Shown: positions 36,294 to 44,302 of the stretch, piece by piece | How positions within the stretch are numbered: position 1 is the first letter of the stretch | Layout of the letters: each line of letters begins with the position of its first letter | Origin: Nonomuraea fuscirosea | GTDB lineage: Bacteria > Actinomycetota > Actinomycetes > Streptosporangiales > Streptosporangiaceae | Reading direction: 5' to 3' | NCBI RefSeq assembly: GCF_003001935.1 | Contig: NZ_PVNG01000007.1 | Location: 342,946 to 406,945, forward strand | Length of the DNA: 64,000 nt | The notes under the pieces: generated by a model | Seen by the model: only the letters and a program-made list of their open reading frames with translations | What the model was told of the DNA's origin: nothing | Database searches by the model: none | Made by a program: the position numbers and the translations under genes

Positions 36294-37429
36294 TCGACCA
36301 CCCACGGCCGGGCGGCCCGGTAGTCCTGGACGGCCGCGTCCACCAGCTCGCGGGAGGGGCCGACGCCGCGCACGACGCCCAGGTAGTCGCGGTTCGTCCT
36401 GGTCAGCGTGACGACGTCGCCCACCTCGCGCAGCGGTCGGTGCCACAGCCGTACGTCGCCGGTGGTCACGCTCTCGTGCCCCGGCGCCTCCTTGACGATC
36501 CCCTCGCGGTCGGCGACGAGGCTGACGGCGCTCCCGTACGCGCTCCCCTGCGTGAAGTCGGGGACGCGCTCCCCGAGATGCACCCGCAGGATCCACTCGA
36601 ACAAGGGCACCCCGAGCACGTCCGCCAGCAGGAAGTCGCAGTGGTCGCCGATCACGCGGTAGTTGACCTCGACGATCCTGGGCCCGTGCGCGGTGAGCGC
36701 GTACTCGGTGTGGCAGGCGCCGAACCCCACGCCGAGCGCCCGCAGCGCCGCGAGCACGTGCGCGTCCGGCTCGGGCGCCCAGTCGAGCCGCTCCTCGACG
36801 AAGTACGGCAGCGCCCCCAGAGTCGTCTCGAACCCGCCGAGGACCCGCAACCCGCTCTCGTCCCCGAGGGTCTCCAGCGTCCGCAGCGGCCCTTCCAGGT
36901 ACTCCTCGACGACCAGCGCCTCGCCGGGACGCCGCCGCCTGACCTCGGCGACGGCCCGCGCCAGGTCCTTCTCGACCAGCATGACGTCCTCGCTGGCCAC
37001 CCCTTCGCGCGGCTTGAGCACCACGGGGTAAGGCACGTCTTCGGGTACGGGGTCACCGGGCCCGAGGCGCAGCGAGAACACCTGCTCGATCCCCGCCTCG
37101 GCCAGCCTGCGCCGCGTCAGGAACTTGTTCTTGGCCGTCGCGCACGCCCGCCAGTCCTTGCCGGGCAGCCCGAAGTAGGATGCCGCGAGCGCGGTCTCCG
37201 TCTGCAGGTGGTCGGAGTTGGAGAAGATCGCGTCCGGCCGGCCCAGCTGCTCGACGGTGTCGATCAGGGCCCTCGGGTCCCGTACGTCACACGCCACCGC
37301 GTGCGGATGCCGCTCCGGGCGATCGGTCAGGATGATCACCTCGCAACCGAGGGCCCGGGCCGCCGGCAGGAAGCCGTCCGTCACGGAGTCGGTCGGTTTG
37401 AGCGCGGTCAGGTAGAGCCGCAACGCCAA
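36290..37429 (-). CDS. ATP-grasp ligase of siderophore operon
   Basis: 379-residue ATP-grasp carboxylate-amine ligase. N-terminal Rossmann-like part (IILTDRPERHP, GRPDAIFSNSDHLQTE), central ATP-binding YPVVLKPREGVASEDVML and ALVVEEYLEGP, and the metal/catalytic segment HTEYALTAHGPRIVEVNYRVIGDH with Glu and Asn ligands. It would form an amide or ester bond via an acyl-phosphate, an unusual partner for two IucA/IucC synthetases. First gene of the operon, with a TTG start and GGGGGTG just upstream; a second TTG two codons later is possible. An IdeR/DmdR-type iron box begins 16 bp upstream, so repression by iron is expected. Confidence 0.88.
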   Translation of the reverse strand: MALRLYLTALKPTDSVTDGFLPAARALGCEVIILTDRPERHPHAVACDVRDPRALIDTVEQLGRPDAIFSNSDHLQTETALAASYFGLPGKDWRACATAKNKFLTRRRLAEAGIEQVFSLRLGPGDPVPEDVPYPVVLKPREGVASEDVMLVEKDLARAVAEVRRRRPGEALVVEEYLEGPLRTLETLGDESGLRVLGGFETTLGALPYFVEERLDWAPEPDAHVLAALRALGVGFGACHTEYALTAHGPRIVEVNYRVIGDHCDFLLADVLGVPLFEWILRVHLGERVPDFTQGSAYGSAVSLVADREGIVKEAPGHESVTTGDVRLWHRPLREVGDVVTLTRTNRDYLGVVRGVGPSRELVDAAVQDYRAARPWVVE

Positions 37430-37444
37430 GGCACCCCCGAGGAA

Positions 37445-37463
37445 TCAGGTAAGGCTAACCTAA
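37445..37463 (-). promoter_or_regulatory. iron box (DmdR/IdeR operator)
   Basis: The minus strand reads TTAGGTTAGCCTTACCTGA. Against the actinobacterial consensus TTAGGTTAGSCTAACCTAA this matches 17 of 19 positions. It lies 16 bp before the start codon of the ATP-grasp gene. Expected effect: Fe(II)-DmdR/IdeR represses the siderophore operon when iron is plentiful. Confidence 0.88.
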
Positions 37464-37544
37464 CTCGTCGATCTTAGCCCCAGAGAGATCACCCCGGTGC
37501 CCGGATACCGTAATCACGGGCTAACGGCGAGGTCATAGGATGAC

Positions 37545-38540
37545 ATGGGACTCGGGAGGGGGCGGCCAGTGGAGACCGCGGAAGAGCAACTGATCGGACC
37601 ACTGCTTCTCGCGCGGGGGACCATCGACCGATCCTCGGCGCTGCGGGCCGACGAGGCGTGGCTGGAGCGCGCCTGGTCCGACCCCGCGACCAGGGTGCTG
37701 GTGATCGACAACGGCCATACCCTGGTGCGGCGATCGGGAGACGACGTCCAGGCCGTGCTGTTCACGCCGCAGGACGCGCCTCCCGGGCAGCGTTACCTGC
37801 TCGGCGTCGAGGACGGGGTGGCCTACTTCGCGGTCGCCGCGCCGCTGCCCGGCGTCTCCACGGGCGACGTCAACGGCCGCCTGACCGTCCCGATGACCCT
37901 GCGCGACACCCCCGAGGGCGAGCCGGTGCCGGCCGGGCTGCGCCAGGCCGGCGGCCTGCTCGGCGACCGCGAGGCGGGCCTGCTGGTCTACGCCGTGGCG
38001 CTGGAGGCGTGGCACTCGACGCACGAGTTCTGCCCCCGCTGCGGCTCGCGCACCGACGTCTCGGCGGGCGGTCACATCCGGGTCTGCCCGAAGGACTCGA
38101 GCCAGCACTTCCCGCGCGTCGACCCCGCCGTCATCATGCTGATCCGCGACGCGGACGACCGCTGCCTGCTCGCCCGCGGGCCGCAGTGGCCGGAGGGGCG
38201 GCTGTCCATCCTGGCGGGGTTCGTGGAGCCGGGGGAGTCGCTGGAGGCGGCCGTCGTCCGCGAGGTGGCCGAGGAGGTCGGCATCGCCGTGGCCAACCCG
38301 CGCTACCTGGGCAGCCAGCCGTGGCCGTTCCCGCGCAGCCTCATGCTCGGCTTCTTCGCCGAGGCCGTCACCACCACGCTCGTGCCCGACCGGGACGAGA
38401 TCGCGGAGGCGCGCTGGTACTCCAGGCAGGAGCTCACCGCGGCCCTGGAGTCGGGTGAGCTGCGCCTGCCGCCTCCCGTGTCGATAGCCCGCCGCCTGAT
38501 CGAAACCTGGTACGGCGGCGAGCTCGTCGGCGATTGGTGA
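37545..38540 (+). CDS. nudC: NADH/NAD pyrophosphatase NudC
   Basis: 331-residue Nudix enzyme of the NudC type, which hydrolyses NAD(H) to NMN(H) and AMP and may remove NAD caps from RNA. It has the NudC zinc-ribbon start FCPRCGS; the later zinc ligands are less clear, with VCPKD the obvious candidate and only three Cys visible. This is followed by HFPRVDPAVIML, the Nudix box GFVEPGESLEAAVVREVAEE then VGI, and the NudC-specific SQPWPFPRSLM. ATG at 37545 is used; a GTG at 37569 (VETAEEQ) is an alternative. Convergent with the redoxin gene. In M. tuberculosis nudC (Rv3199c) also neighbours the redoxin and uvrD2. Confidence 0.94.
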   Translation: MGLGRGRPVETAEEQLIGPLLLARGTIDRSSALRADEAWLERAWSDPATRVLVIDNGHTLVRRSGDDVQAVLFTPQDAPPGQRYLLGVEDGVAYFAVAAPLPGVSTGDVNGRLTVPMTLRDTPEGEPVPAGLRQAGGLLGDREAGLLVYAVALEAWHSTHEFCPRCGSRTDVSAGGHIRVCPKDSSQHFPRVDPAVIMLIRDADDRCLLARGPQWPEGRLSILAGFVEPGESLEAAVVREVAEEVGIAVANPRYLGSQPWPFPRSLMLGFFAEAVTTTLVPDRDEIAEARWYSRQELTAALESGELRLPPPVSIARRLIETWYGGELVGDW

Positions 38541-38546
38541 CCCGTC

Positions 38547-38795
38547 TCAGGCCGCTTCGAGCAGCGCCTTGACCTCGCGGGCCGAGGGGTTGGTGCGCAC
38601 GACCCGGCCCTTCGGCGTCTCGATCACCACGGTCGGCACCACCTGGTTGCCGTTGTTGACGCTCATCACGAACTCGGCGGCGGCAGGGTCACGCTCGATG
38701 TCGATCTCGTCGAAACTGATCCCCTCGCGGGCGAGCTGAGACTTGAGCCGCTTGCAGGGGCCGCACCACGTGGTGCTGTAGACCGTGAGCGCCAT
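38547..38795 (-). CDS. mycoredoxin/glutaredoxin-like protein
   Basis: 82-residue thioredoxin-fold protein MALTVYSTTWCGPCKRLKSQL with active site CGPC, the cis-Pro segment VVPTVVI and a C-terminal ALLEAA helix. Position next to nudC and uvrD2 matches mycoredoxin-1 (Rv3198A), which reduces mycothiol-mixed disulfides. The mycobacterial protein has CGYC, so the active-site dipeptide differs here. The ATG at 38795 has GGAGGG about 10 nt upstream; the frame opens at 38843 but that part lacks similarity. Stop is only 6 bp from the nudC stop (convergent). Confidence 0.9.
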   Translation of the reverse strand: MALTVYSTTWCGPCKRLKSQLAREGISFDEIDIERDPAAAEFVMSVNNGNQVVPTVVIETPKGRVVRTNPSAREVKALLEAA

Positions 38796-38870
38796 CTCGG
38801 GAAATCCCTCCAAGGTCAGGAAATCAGGCGATCCGTGCAACAACGCGGGGTGCCTGGTTAATCCCGGTTC

Positions 38871-39806
38871 TTACCCGATGCGCTCGGCGATCCACGCCTG
38901 CACCCGCTCGGCCACGCCGGGCTCCCGGTAGAGCGGCGAGCTGTGGTTGATCCCCGGCACCGTGACCACGCTCACCGGCACCCCCACCTGGCCGAGCATC
39001 TTCTGCAGCAACTGGCTCTGCACCGGCGGCACGAACTCGTTCTTCGAGTGCAGGGTCAGCATCGGCGCGTCCTTGGGGCTGGCGTGCCAGGCCACTTCCA
39101 TGCTGGCCCAGATCCGCGAGCACTTGCCCTTGGGCGCGCAGCCGCCGGCCAGCTTGATGGCGGCGGTGCGCAGCCTGCGCTTGTTGGGGTCGGGGCTCTT
39201 GTCGCCGTCGGCGTAGGCCCGCAGCGGCGAGATGATCGGCGACAGCCCGACCACGCCCTTGAGCCCGTTGACGCCGTTGCCGTACGTCCCCACCGCCGCC
39301 GCGATGTGCCCGCCCGCGGAGAAGCCGACCAGCACGTAGTTACGCGGATCGAACGACCACCTGGCCGCGTGCTTGCGCGCCGCCGCGATCGCGGCCAGCG
39401 CGTCCGTCCGCTGCGCGGGCCAGGCCGCCTGGCTGGACAGGCGGTAGTTGAGGTTGAAGACCGTGTAACCCAGTTCGGCGTAGCTGCGGGTGATCTCCGT
39501 CATGTACTTCTTGTCGCCGCTGGACCACCAGCCGCCGTGGATGAGGAAGATCCCGGGCCGGTCCTGGCCGTCGGTCGTCCACCACACGTCCATGCTCTGG
39601 CGGTGGTGAGATCCGTACTTCACGGTCTCGACCGCCAGCCCGTCGAACCCGTCGTCGATGACGGAGCTGCTCGCCGTCGGGGCGGGTGTGGGCTCCTTGA
39701 TCGCGCTCGCGTTGCTCGCGGTCGCGGCGACGGGTGTGAGCACAACGGCTGCGAGCGCGACAGCGCTCACGGAAACCGCAGTTCGCACGGCCTTCCTTTC
39801 CCCCAT
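38871..39806 (-). CDS. exported alpha/beta hydrolase (BD-FAE/esterase type)
   Basis: 311-residue esterase. Signal peptide in residues 1-30 (TAVSVSAVALAAVVLTPVAATASNA). Oxyanion motif FLIHGGWWSSGDK, nucleophile elbow VGFSAGGHIAAAV, and a likely His in PGINHSSPLYREPGV. HGGWW and GxSAGG are typical of the hormone-sensitive-lipase/BD-FAE-like group acting on short acyl esters. The ATG at 39806 (MGERKAVRTAV) is preferred over 39824. Divergent from uvrD2 with a promoter gap of about 125 bp. Probably acts outside the membrane; substrate unknown. Confidence 0.87.
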   Translation of the reverse strand: MGERKAVRTAVSVSAVALAAVVLTPVAATASNASAIKEPTPAPTASSSVIDDGFDGLAVETVKYGSHHRQSMDVWWTTDGQDRPGIFLIHGGWWSSGDKKYMTEITRSYAELGYTVFNLNYRLSSQAAWPAQRTDALAAIAAARKHAARWSFDPRNYVLVGFSAGGHIAAAVGTYGNGVNGLKGVVGLSPIISPLRAYADGDKSPDPNKRRLRTAAIKLAGGCAPKGKCSRIWASMEVAWHASPKDAPMLTLHSKNEFVPPVQSQLLQKMLGQVGVPVSVVTVPGINHSSPLYREPGVAERVQAWIAERIG

Positions 39807-39932
39807 GCAGATGGTCGGCCCCATTGTGGGGGAAGAGACCAGTTCTTTGCATCCGACAGACTAAGAACATACGTCGGCCCGCATGTTGCCAGAATAAGGT
39901 GTCGCACCGCCAGCGACTGGGAGGATGTAGGG

Positions 39933-41975
39933 GTGAACAACGCGGACGACGTACTGATCGGACTCGATCCCGAGCAGCGCGCGGTCGCCGAGGCCGTGCG
40001 CGGGCCGGTGTGTGTGCTGGCCGGCGCCGGGACCGGCAAGACCAGGGCGATCACCCACCGCATCGCGTACGCGGTCCGCAGCGGCGTCGTCGACGCGCAG
40101 AGCGTGCTGGCTGTGACGTTCACCACTCGCGCGGCGGGCGAGCTGCGCCAGCGGCTGCGCGCGCTCGGCGCGCCCGGCGTCCAGGCCCGCACCTTCCACG
40201 CCGCGGCGCTGCGCCAGCTCACCTACTTCTGGCCGCGGGTGATCGGCGGCGACGCCCCGTCGATCATCGAATCCAAGCTCCCCGTCCTCGCCGAGGCGTG
40301 CCGCCAGGTGCGCAGGACCCCCGAGCGCTCTGAGCTGCGCGACATCGCCGCCGAGGTCGAGTGGGCCAAGGTCACCCAGGTCGGCCCGGAGGACTACGTG
40401 GCGGCGGCGGCCAAGCACCACCGCACGCCGCCGATCCCGGTCGAGGAGCTGGCCCGGCTCTACGAGGCGTACGAGCAGATCAGGCGCGAGCGTCACCTGC
40501 TCGACTTCGAGACGATCCTCGAACTGACCGCGGCGGTGATGACCGAGCACCGCGAGGTGGCGGCGCAGATCCGCCAGCAGTACCGCTACTTCGTGGTCGA
40601 CGAGTACCAGGACGTCAACCCGCTGCAGAAGCTCCTGCTCGACACCTGGCTCGGCGGGCGCGACGACGTGTGCGTGGTCGGCGACCCCAACCAGACCATC
40701 TACTCCTTCACCGGCGCCAGCCCGCGCTACCTGACCGGGTTCGCGGTCGAGCATCCCGACGCGGCCGTCATCAAGCTCGTGCGCGACTACCGCTCGACCC
40801 CTCAGGTGGTCGACCTGGCCAACCTCGTCATCGCCAAGGGCAGGTCCCCGCACCGCCTGGAGCTGGTGGCCCAGCGCCCCGACGGGCCGCGGCCTGCGTT
40901 CTCCGACTACGACGACGAGCCGGCCGAGGCCGCCGGCGTGGCCCGCGCGATCAGGAAGCTGCTCGACCAGGGCGTGCACTCGCGCGAGATCGCGGTGCTC
41001 TTCCGGGTCAACTCCCAGTCCGAGGCCTACGAGGAGGCGCTGTCCAAGGCCGGCATCCCGTACGTGCTGCGCGGCGCCGAGCGCTTCTTCGAACGCCCCG
41101 AGGTGCGTCAGGCGGTCGTCCTGCTGCGCGGCGCCGCCCGCTCCGCGTCGGGCGAGCCGCTGGCCTCGGAGGTGCACCACATCCTGGCCGGCGTGGGCCT
41201 GACCCCCTCGCCTCCCGGCGGCGGCAAGGCCAGGGAGAAGTGGGAGTCGCTCAAGGCCCTGGCCGACCTGGCCGAAGACCTGGCCGCCGAGGGGGGCGAC
41301 CTGCCCGCGTTCGTGGCCGAGCTCGAACGGCGCGCCTCCGAGCAGCACGCGCCGCCCGTCGAGGGCGTCACCCTGGCCTCCCTGCACGCGGCCAAGGGCC
41401 TGGAGTGGGACGCCGTCTTCCTCGTCGGCGTCACCGACGGCATGCTGCCCATCATCTACGCCGAGACCCCCGAGCAGATCGAGGAAGAACGCCGCCTCCT
41501 CTACGTCGGCGTCACCCGCGCCAGGGAGCACCTGTCGATCTCGTGGGCGCTGGCCCGCGCGCCCGGCGGGCGCAAGAGCCGCCGCCCGTCCCGCTTCCTC
41601 GACGGCCTCACGGGCCGCGCCGCTGCCCCGCCGCGCGCCGCGGCGGCACCGCGCGAACGCCGCCAGGTGGCCGCGCCGGTCAGCTGCCGGGTGTGCGCGA
41701 AGACGCTGGTGGCCGCCGCCGAGCAGAAGCTGGGCCGCTGCTCGACCTGCCCCGCCGACTACGACGAGGCGCTGCTCGAACGGCTCAAGGCCTGGCGTAC
41801 CACCATGGCCAAGGAGACGAAGGTGCCCTCGTACGTCATCTTCACCGACGTGACGCTGCAGGCCATCGCCGAGCGTGCGCCGGCCACCGAGCAGGAGCTG
41901 CGCGCGATCCCGGGGGTCGGCAAGGTCAAGATCGACCGCTTCGGCGAGGCCGTGCTGTCGCTCTGCCGCGCGTAA
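39933..41975 (+). CDS. uvrD2: UvrD2-type DNA helicase with HRDC domain
   Basis: 680-residue superfamily 1A helicase. Walker A AGAGTGKTRAIT, FTTRAAGELRQRL, Walker B FVVDEYQDVNPLQ, GDPNQTIYSFTGA, TLASLHAAKGLEW, YVGVTRAREHL. After the motor comes a CRVCAKTL...GRCSTC tetracysteine motif and a C-terminal HRDC domain (YVIFTDVTLQAIAERAPATE and IPGVGKVKIDRFGEAVL), the domain plan of mycobacterial UvrD2, an essential helicase there. The long upstream frame from 38943 is a shadow of the esterase gene; GTG 39933 with GGGAGGATG upstream starts the protein (NNADDVLIGLDPEQ). Confidence 0.95.
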   Translation: MNNADDVLIGLDPEQRAVAEAVRGPVCVLAGAGTGKTRAITHRIAYAVRSGVVDAQSVLAVTFTTRAAGELRQRLRALGAPGVQARTFHAAALRQLTYFWPRVIGGDAPSIIESKLPVLAEACRQVRRTPERSELRDIAAEVEWAKVTQVGPEDYVAAAAKHHRTPPIPVEELARLYEAYEQIRRERHLLDFETILELTAAVMTEHREVAAQIRQQYRYFVVDEYQDVNPLQKLLLDTWLGGRDDVCVVGDPNQTIYSFTGASPRYLTGFAVEHPDAAVIKLVRDYRSTPQVVDLANLVIAKGRSPHRLELVAQRPDGPRPAFSDYDDEPAEAAGVARAIRKLLDQGVHSREIAVLFRVNSQSEAYEEALSKAGIPYVLRGAERFFERPEVRQAVVLLRGAARSASGEPLASEVHHILAGVGLTPSPPGGGKAREKWESLKALADLAEDLAAEGGDLPAFVAELERRASEQHAPPVEGVTLASLHAAKGLEWDAVFLVGVTDGMLPIIYAETPEQIEEERRLLYVGVTRAREHLSISWALARAPGGRKSRRPSRFLDGLTGRAAAPPRAAAAPRERRQVAAPVSCRVCAKTLVAAAEQKLGRCSTCPADYDEALLERLKAWRTTMAKETKVPSYVIFTDVTLQAIAERAPATEQELRAIPGVGKVKIDRFGEAVLSLCRA

Positions 41976-42206
41976 CCTCCGCGACATCGGGACCGGCCAT
42001 GATGAGGTCGGGACGGGCCGCGTTCGAGCACTTTGGTGCGACACGTCAGACTTGTCGGTCGTAGGACACGTCAGACTGGCTTCGTCCGGCGCGTCCGATC
42101 TGGCGACGTCCGGCATTCGGAGACCTGGCCACGTCCGACGCGTCAGACTTGGAGACGTCCCGAGCAGAGCAGTTGCCAGGACCGTAGAGCACGAGGGGAC
42201 CGACAC
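41976..42206. repeat. short degenerate repeats upstream of thioesterase gene
   Basis: GACACGTCAGACT occurs at about 42038 and 42066 and GACGCGTCAGACT near 42137, interspersed with variants of ACGTCCG. No gene is supported. These could be decayed slippage repeats or, less likely, operator sites for tesB. Confidence 0.45.
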
Positions 42207-43076
42207 GTGAACGAGGCGCTGAAGGAGCTGCTCGACCTGCTCGACCTGGAGCAGATCGAGCTCGACATCTTCCGCGGCAGGAGCCCGGAAGAGCGCATCC
42301 AGCGCGTCTTCGGCGGCCAGGTGGCGGCGCAGGCCCTGGTGGCGGCCGGCCGCACGGTGCCCGCGGACCGTCACGTGCACTCCCTGCACGCCTACTTCAT
42401 CCGGCCGGGCGACCCGGCCGTCCCGATCGTCTACAACGTCGACCGCCTGCGCGACGGCCGCTCGTTCACCACCCGCCGGATCGTGGCCGTCCAGCACGGC
42501 AAGGCGATCTTCACGATGTCCGCGTCGTTCCACGTCGCCGAGGAGGGCGTGGCCCACCAGGCGTCGGTGATGCCGCAGGTGCCCGACCCCGAGACGCTGC
42601 CGACGTTCCAGGACAAGATGTACGAGCTCGTCGGCGACAACCCCGAGCTGCGCGACTGGGTCTCGCGGCCCAGGCCCGTCGACTCACGGCACGCCTCGCC
42701 GCTCACGTGGGAGGCGCACCAGAACCCCGAGCTGCGCAGCTCCCGTACCAACGTGTGGTTCCGCTACCACGCCGAGCTGCCCGACGACCCGCTCCTGCAC
42801 GTGGTGCTGGCCGCGTACGCCTCCGACTTCACCCTGGTCGACACCATCCTGCTGGCCCACGGCATGGCGTGGGGCGCCTCCGGCATCGTGGGCGCCTCGC
42901 TGGACCACGCGATGTGGTTCCACCGCCCCTTCAGGGCCGACGACTGGCTGCTCTATGCTCAGGAGTCGCCGTGGTCCGCGGGGGCTCGGGGGCTCGCGCG
43001 GGGTGAGATGTTCACCGCGTCGGGTGACCTCGTGGTCTCAGTGGTTCAAGAGGCCATGATTCGCCTCGCGAAGTGA
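42207..43076 (+). CDS. tesB: acyl-CoA thioesterase II
   Basis: 289-residue double-hotdog thioesterase, which releases fatty acids from acyl-CoA. Signature parts: RVFGGQVAAQALVAAGRTV, HSLHAYFIRPGDP, YNVDRLRDGRSFTTRRIVA, then the second hotdog with AYASDFTLVDTILLAHG, ASLDHAMWFHRPFRADDWLLY and a conserved ending ARGLARGEMFTASGDLV. The Asp of SLDHAMWFH and the Gln/Thr of the second domain make up the family catalytic set. GTG 42207 has GAGGGGACC 7-13 nt before it; the frame upstream is repeat sequence. Confidence 0.95.
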   Translation: MNEALKELLDLLDLEQIELDIFRGRSPEERIQRVFGGQVAAQALVAAGRTVPADRHVHSLHAYFIRPGDPAVPIVYNVDRLRDGRSFTTRRIVAVQHGKAIFTMSASFHVAEEGVAHQASVMPQVPDPETLPTFQDKMYELVGDNPELRDWVSRPRPVDSRHASPLTWEAHQNPELRSSRTNVWFRYHAELPDDPLLHVVLAAYASDFTLVDTILLAHGMAWGASGIVGASLDHAMWFHRPFRADDWLLYAQESPWSAGARGLARGEMFTASGDLVVSVVQEAMIRLAK

Positions 43077-43093
43077 CACGAAATCGCAGGTAG

Positions 43094-43131
43094 AAAATAT
43101 GTTGCCCCTTCCCGGCTTCCCGGTTTAGGGT
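43094..43131 (+). promoter_or_regulatory. predicted whiB7 promoter with AT-rich element
   Basis: AAAATAT (43094-43100) lies directly upstream of a -35-like TTGCCC (43102-43107), then an 18-bp spacer and a -10-like TAGGGT (43126-43131). An AT-rich patch next to the -35 is the known mark of WhiB7-activated promoters, including its own, so positive autoregulation is expected. Confidence 0.6.
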
Positions 43132-43191
43132 CATGGTCAAGCAAGTCGGACGGTCCTGTTCCGACGATCCCGAGAGTGGAGGTGAGTCACT

Positions 43192-43458
43192 GTGATCAGC
43201 ATCAAGATGCCGACCACGCCGTGGGTCGCCTCCGCATGCCGTGACTCGGTGAGACTCGCCGATGGCCCCGCCAAGCCGCGGCAGGAGAAGTCTGCCCGTA
43301 GCCAGGCCGCCGCCTTTTACGCGCACGCCTACACGGGTGTCGCCGCCGAGCAAGGTGCTCCTGCCTACAGCGCACGTATCGAACTGCCGGCCAACCAGCT
43401 CACCAAGGGTGGACTGCGCGGTCCGCATCCCTGGAGGGATGCTCCGGTCATAACCTGA
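43192..43458 (+). CDS. upstream ORF in whiB7 leader
   Basis: 88-codon frame starting GTG (ISIKMPTTPWVASACRD) with a very good ribosome-binding site, GTGGAGGTGAG, ending 8 nt before the GTG. It ends ATAACCTGA inside a perfect hairpin. The encoded peptide has no recognisable domain. Its place between the whiB7 promoter and an intrinsic terminator, with whiB7 downstream, matches the leader ORFs known to sense ribosome stalling in whiB7 attenuation of mycobacteria and Streptomyces. It probably acts through being translated, not through its product. Confidence 0.6.
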   Translation: MISIKMPTTPWVASACRDSVRLADGPAKPRQEKSARSQAAAFYAHAYTGVAAEQGAPAYSARIELPANQLTKGGLRGPHPWRDAPVIT

Positions 43459-43508
43459 CCGGCAGCAAACGCCTCCAGGCCGCGGATCCGCAGACAGGAT
43501 CCGCGGCC
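43425..43508 (+). terminator. whiB7 attenuator: stacked hairpins ending in an intrinsic terminator
   Basis: Three perfect hairpins in a row. GCATCCC/GGGATGC (43425-43442, loop TGGA). CCGGTCA/TGACCGG (43444-43462), whose right arm contains the upstream ORF stop codon. GGCCGCGGATCC/GGATCCGCGGCC (43478-43489 and 43497-43508, 7-nt loop), followed by TTCTTGTTTGT. The last is a terminator; a ribosome stalled in the upstream ORF would change folding of the first two. Confidence 0.7.
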
Positions 43509-43586
43509 TTCTTGTTTGTCCGTGATCACCGACCACCCACGAGGTGCCCGAACAAGATCAAAAAGATCGATCAAAGGAGAAAGCAG

Positions 43587-43856
43587 ATGGGGGCGAAGAC
43601 GATCATGGACCTGATCGACGAAGCCAAGATCCCCTGTCGTACCGACCCTGACCTGTGGTTCGCCGAGTCGCCGGAGGACGTCGAGTTCGCCAAGGCACTC
43701 TGCGGCGGCTGCCCGATCCAGGAGGCCTGCCTGGCCCGCGCGCTCGAGCGCGAGGAGCCCTGGGGCGTCTGGGGCGGCGAACTGGTCCTCAGGGGAACCA
43801 TCGTTCCCCGCAAGCGTCCGCGCGGGCGTCCCCGCAAGCACCCGGTCGCTGCCTGA
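43587..43856 (+). CDS. whiB7: WhiB7 iron-sulfur transcription factor
   Basis: 89-residue Wbl protein. Four Fe-S cysteines at 17, 39, 42 and 48 (CGGCPIQEAC spacing), the turn GVWGGE (60-65) that contacts sigma-A, and a C-terminal AT-hook RGRPRK (79-84), which is specific to WhiB7 among Wbl proteins. WhiB7 activates intrinsic-resistance genes (drug efflux, ribosome protection) when translation is inhibited. The ATG at 43587 follows AAAGGAGAAAG; the longer frame from 43512 lacks such a site. The leader, promoter and attenuator upstream suit induction by ribosome-targeting antibiotics. Position between uvrD2 and the AarF gene matches M. tuberculosis. Confidence 0.96.
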   Translation: MGAKTIMDLIDEAKIPCRTDPDLWFAESPEDVEFAKALCGGCPIQEACLARALEREEPWGVWGGELVLRGTIVPRKRPRGRPRKHPVAA

Positions 43857-43900
43857 CCACCACGCACCAACGCACGACACACAGAAAGCGAAGTGAACCG

Positions 43901-44095
43901 ATGAACGCTCGACCGACGAGGAGCCTCACCGTGCCGGATCTTATTCATGACCTGGTAAACGACCGAATACAAACCCTCCACCGCGAAGCTGCTGAACAGC
44001 GCCTCATCTTGCGCGTCAGCCGCGTACAGCGGGCGCGGCGCGAGGTCCTGCGAGCGAACGACCGTCTCCGCAGGGCCCTGAGCCGCCAGATCTGA
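43901..44095 (+). CDS. small basic hypothetical protein
   Basis: 64-residue frame, MNARPTRSLTVPDLIHDLVN and an Arg-rich helical tail (RVSRVQRARREVLRANDRL). It follows whiB7 by 44 bp and precedes a strong terminator, so it would be on the whiB7 transcript. The ribosome-binding site (AGAAAGCGAAGTG) is fair. The predicted form is one or two amphipathic helices, possibly nucleic-acid binding. No family recognised; coding status moderately likely. Confidence 0.5.
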   Translation: MNARPTRSLTVPDLIHDLVNDRIQTLHREAAEQRLILRVSRVQRARREVLRANDRLRRALSRQI

Positions 44096-44144
44096 TCGAG
44101 GAGATCCTGCCGCCGGCGTAGGATCTCCCGCACAGATCGCTCAT

Positions 44145-44179
44145 GAGAGAGCCGGGCGCACCCAGCGCCCGGCTCTCTC
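44145..44179 (+). terminator. terminator of whiB7 transcript
   Basis: GAGAGAGCCGGGCGC (44145-44159) pairs perfectly over 15 bp with 44165-44179 around a 5-nt loop, followed by CCTGTTC. Strong hairpin 50 bp after the small ORF. Confidence 0.85.
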
Positions 44180-44302
44180 CCTGTTCATCGGAAGAACGAT
44201 CCCAAGCCGGGGAACGATCCCCGTCGGGATGCGCTCCCAATGGGGAGGGATGACCCCCTTCGGGGGAGTGGCTCCGACGCCATGGGAGGAAAGCGAACGA
44301 AC

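Noticed and set aside
41976..42206. Operator array for tesB (GACACGTCAGACT copies)
   Set aside because: Copies are few, irregularly spaced and not palindromic, and similar decayed repeats fill other gaps; kept only as a repeat.
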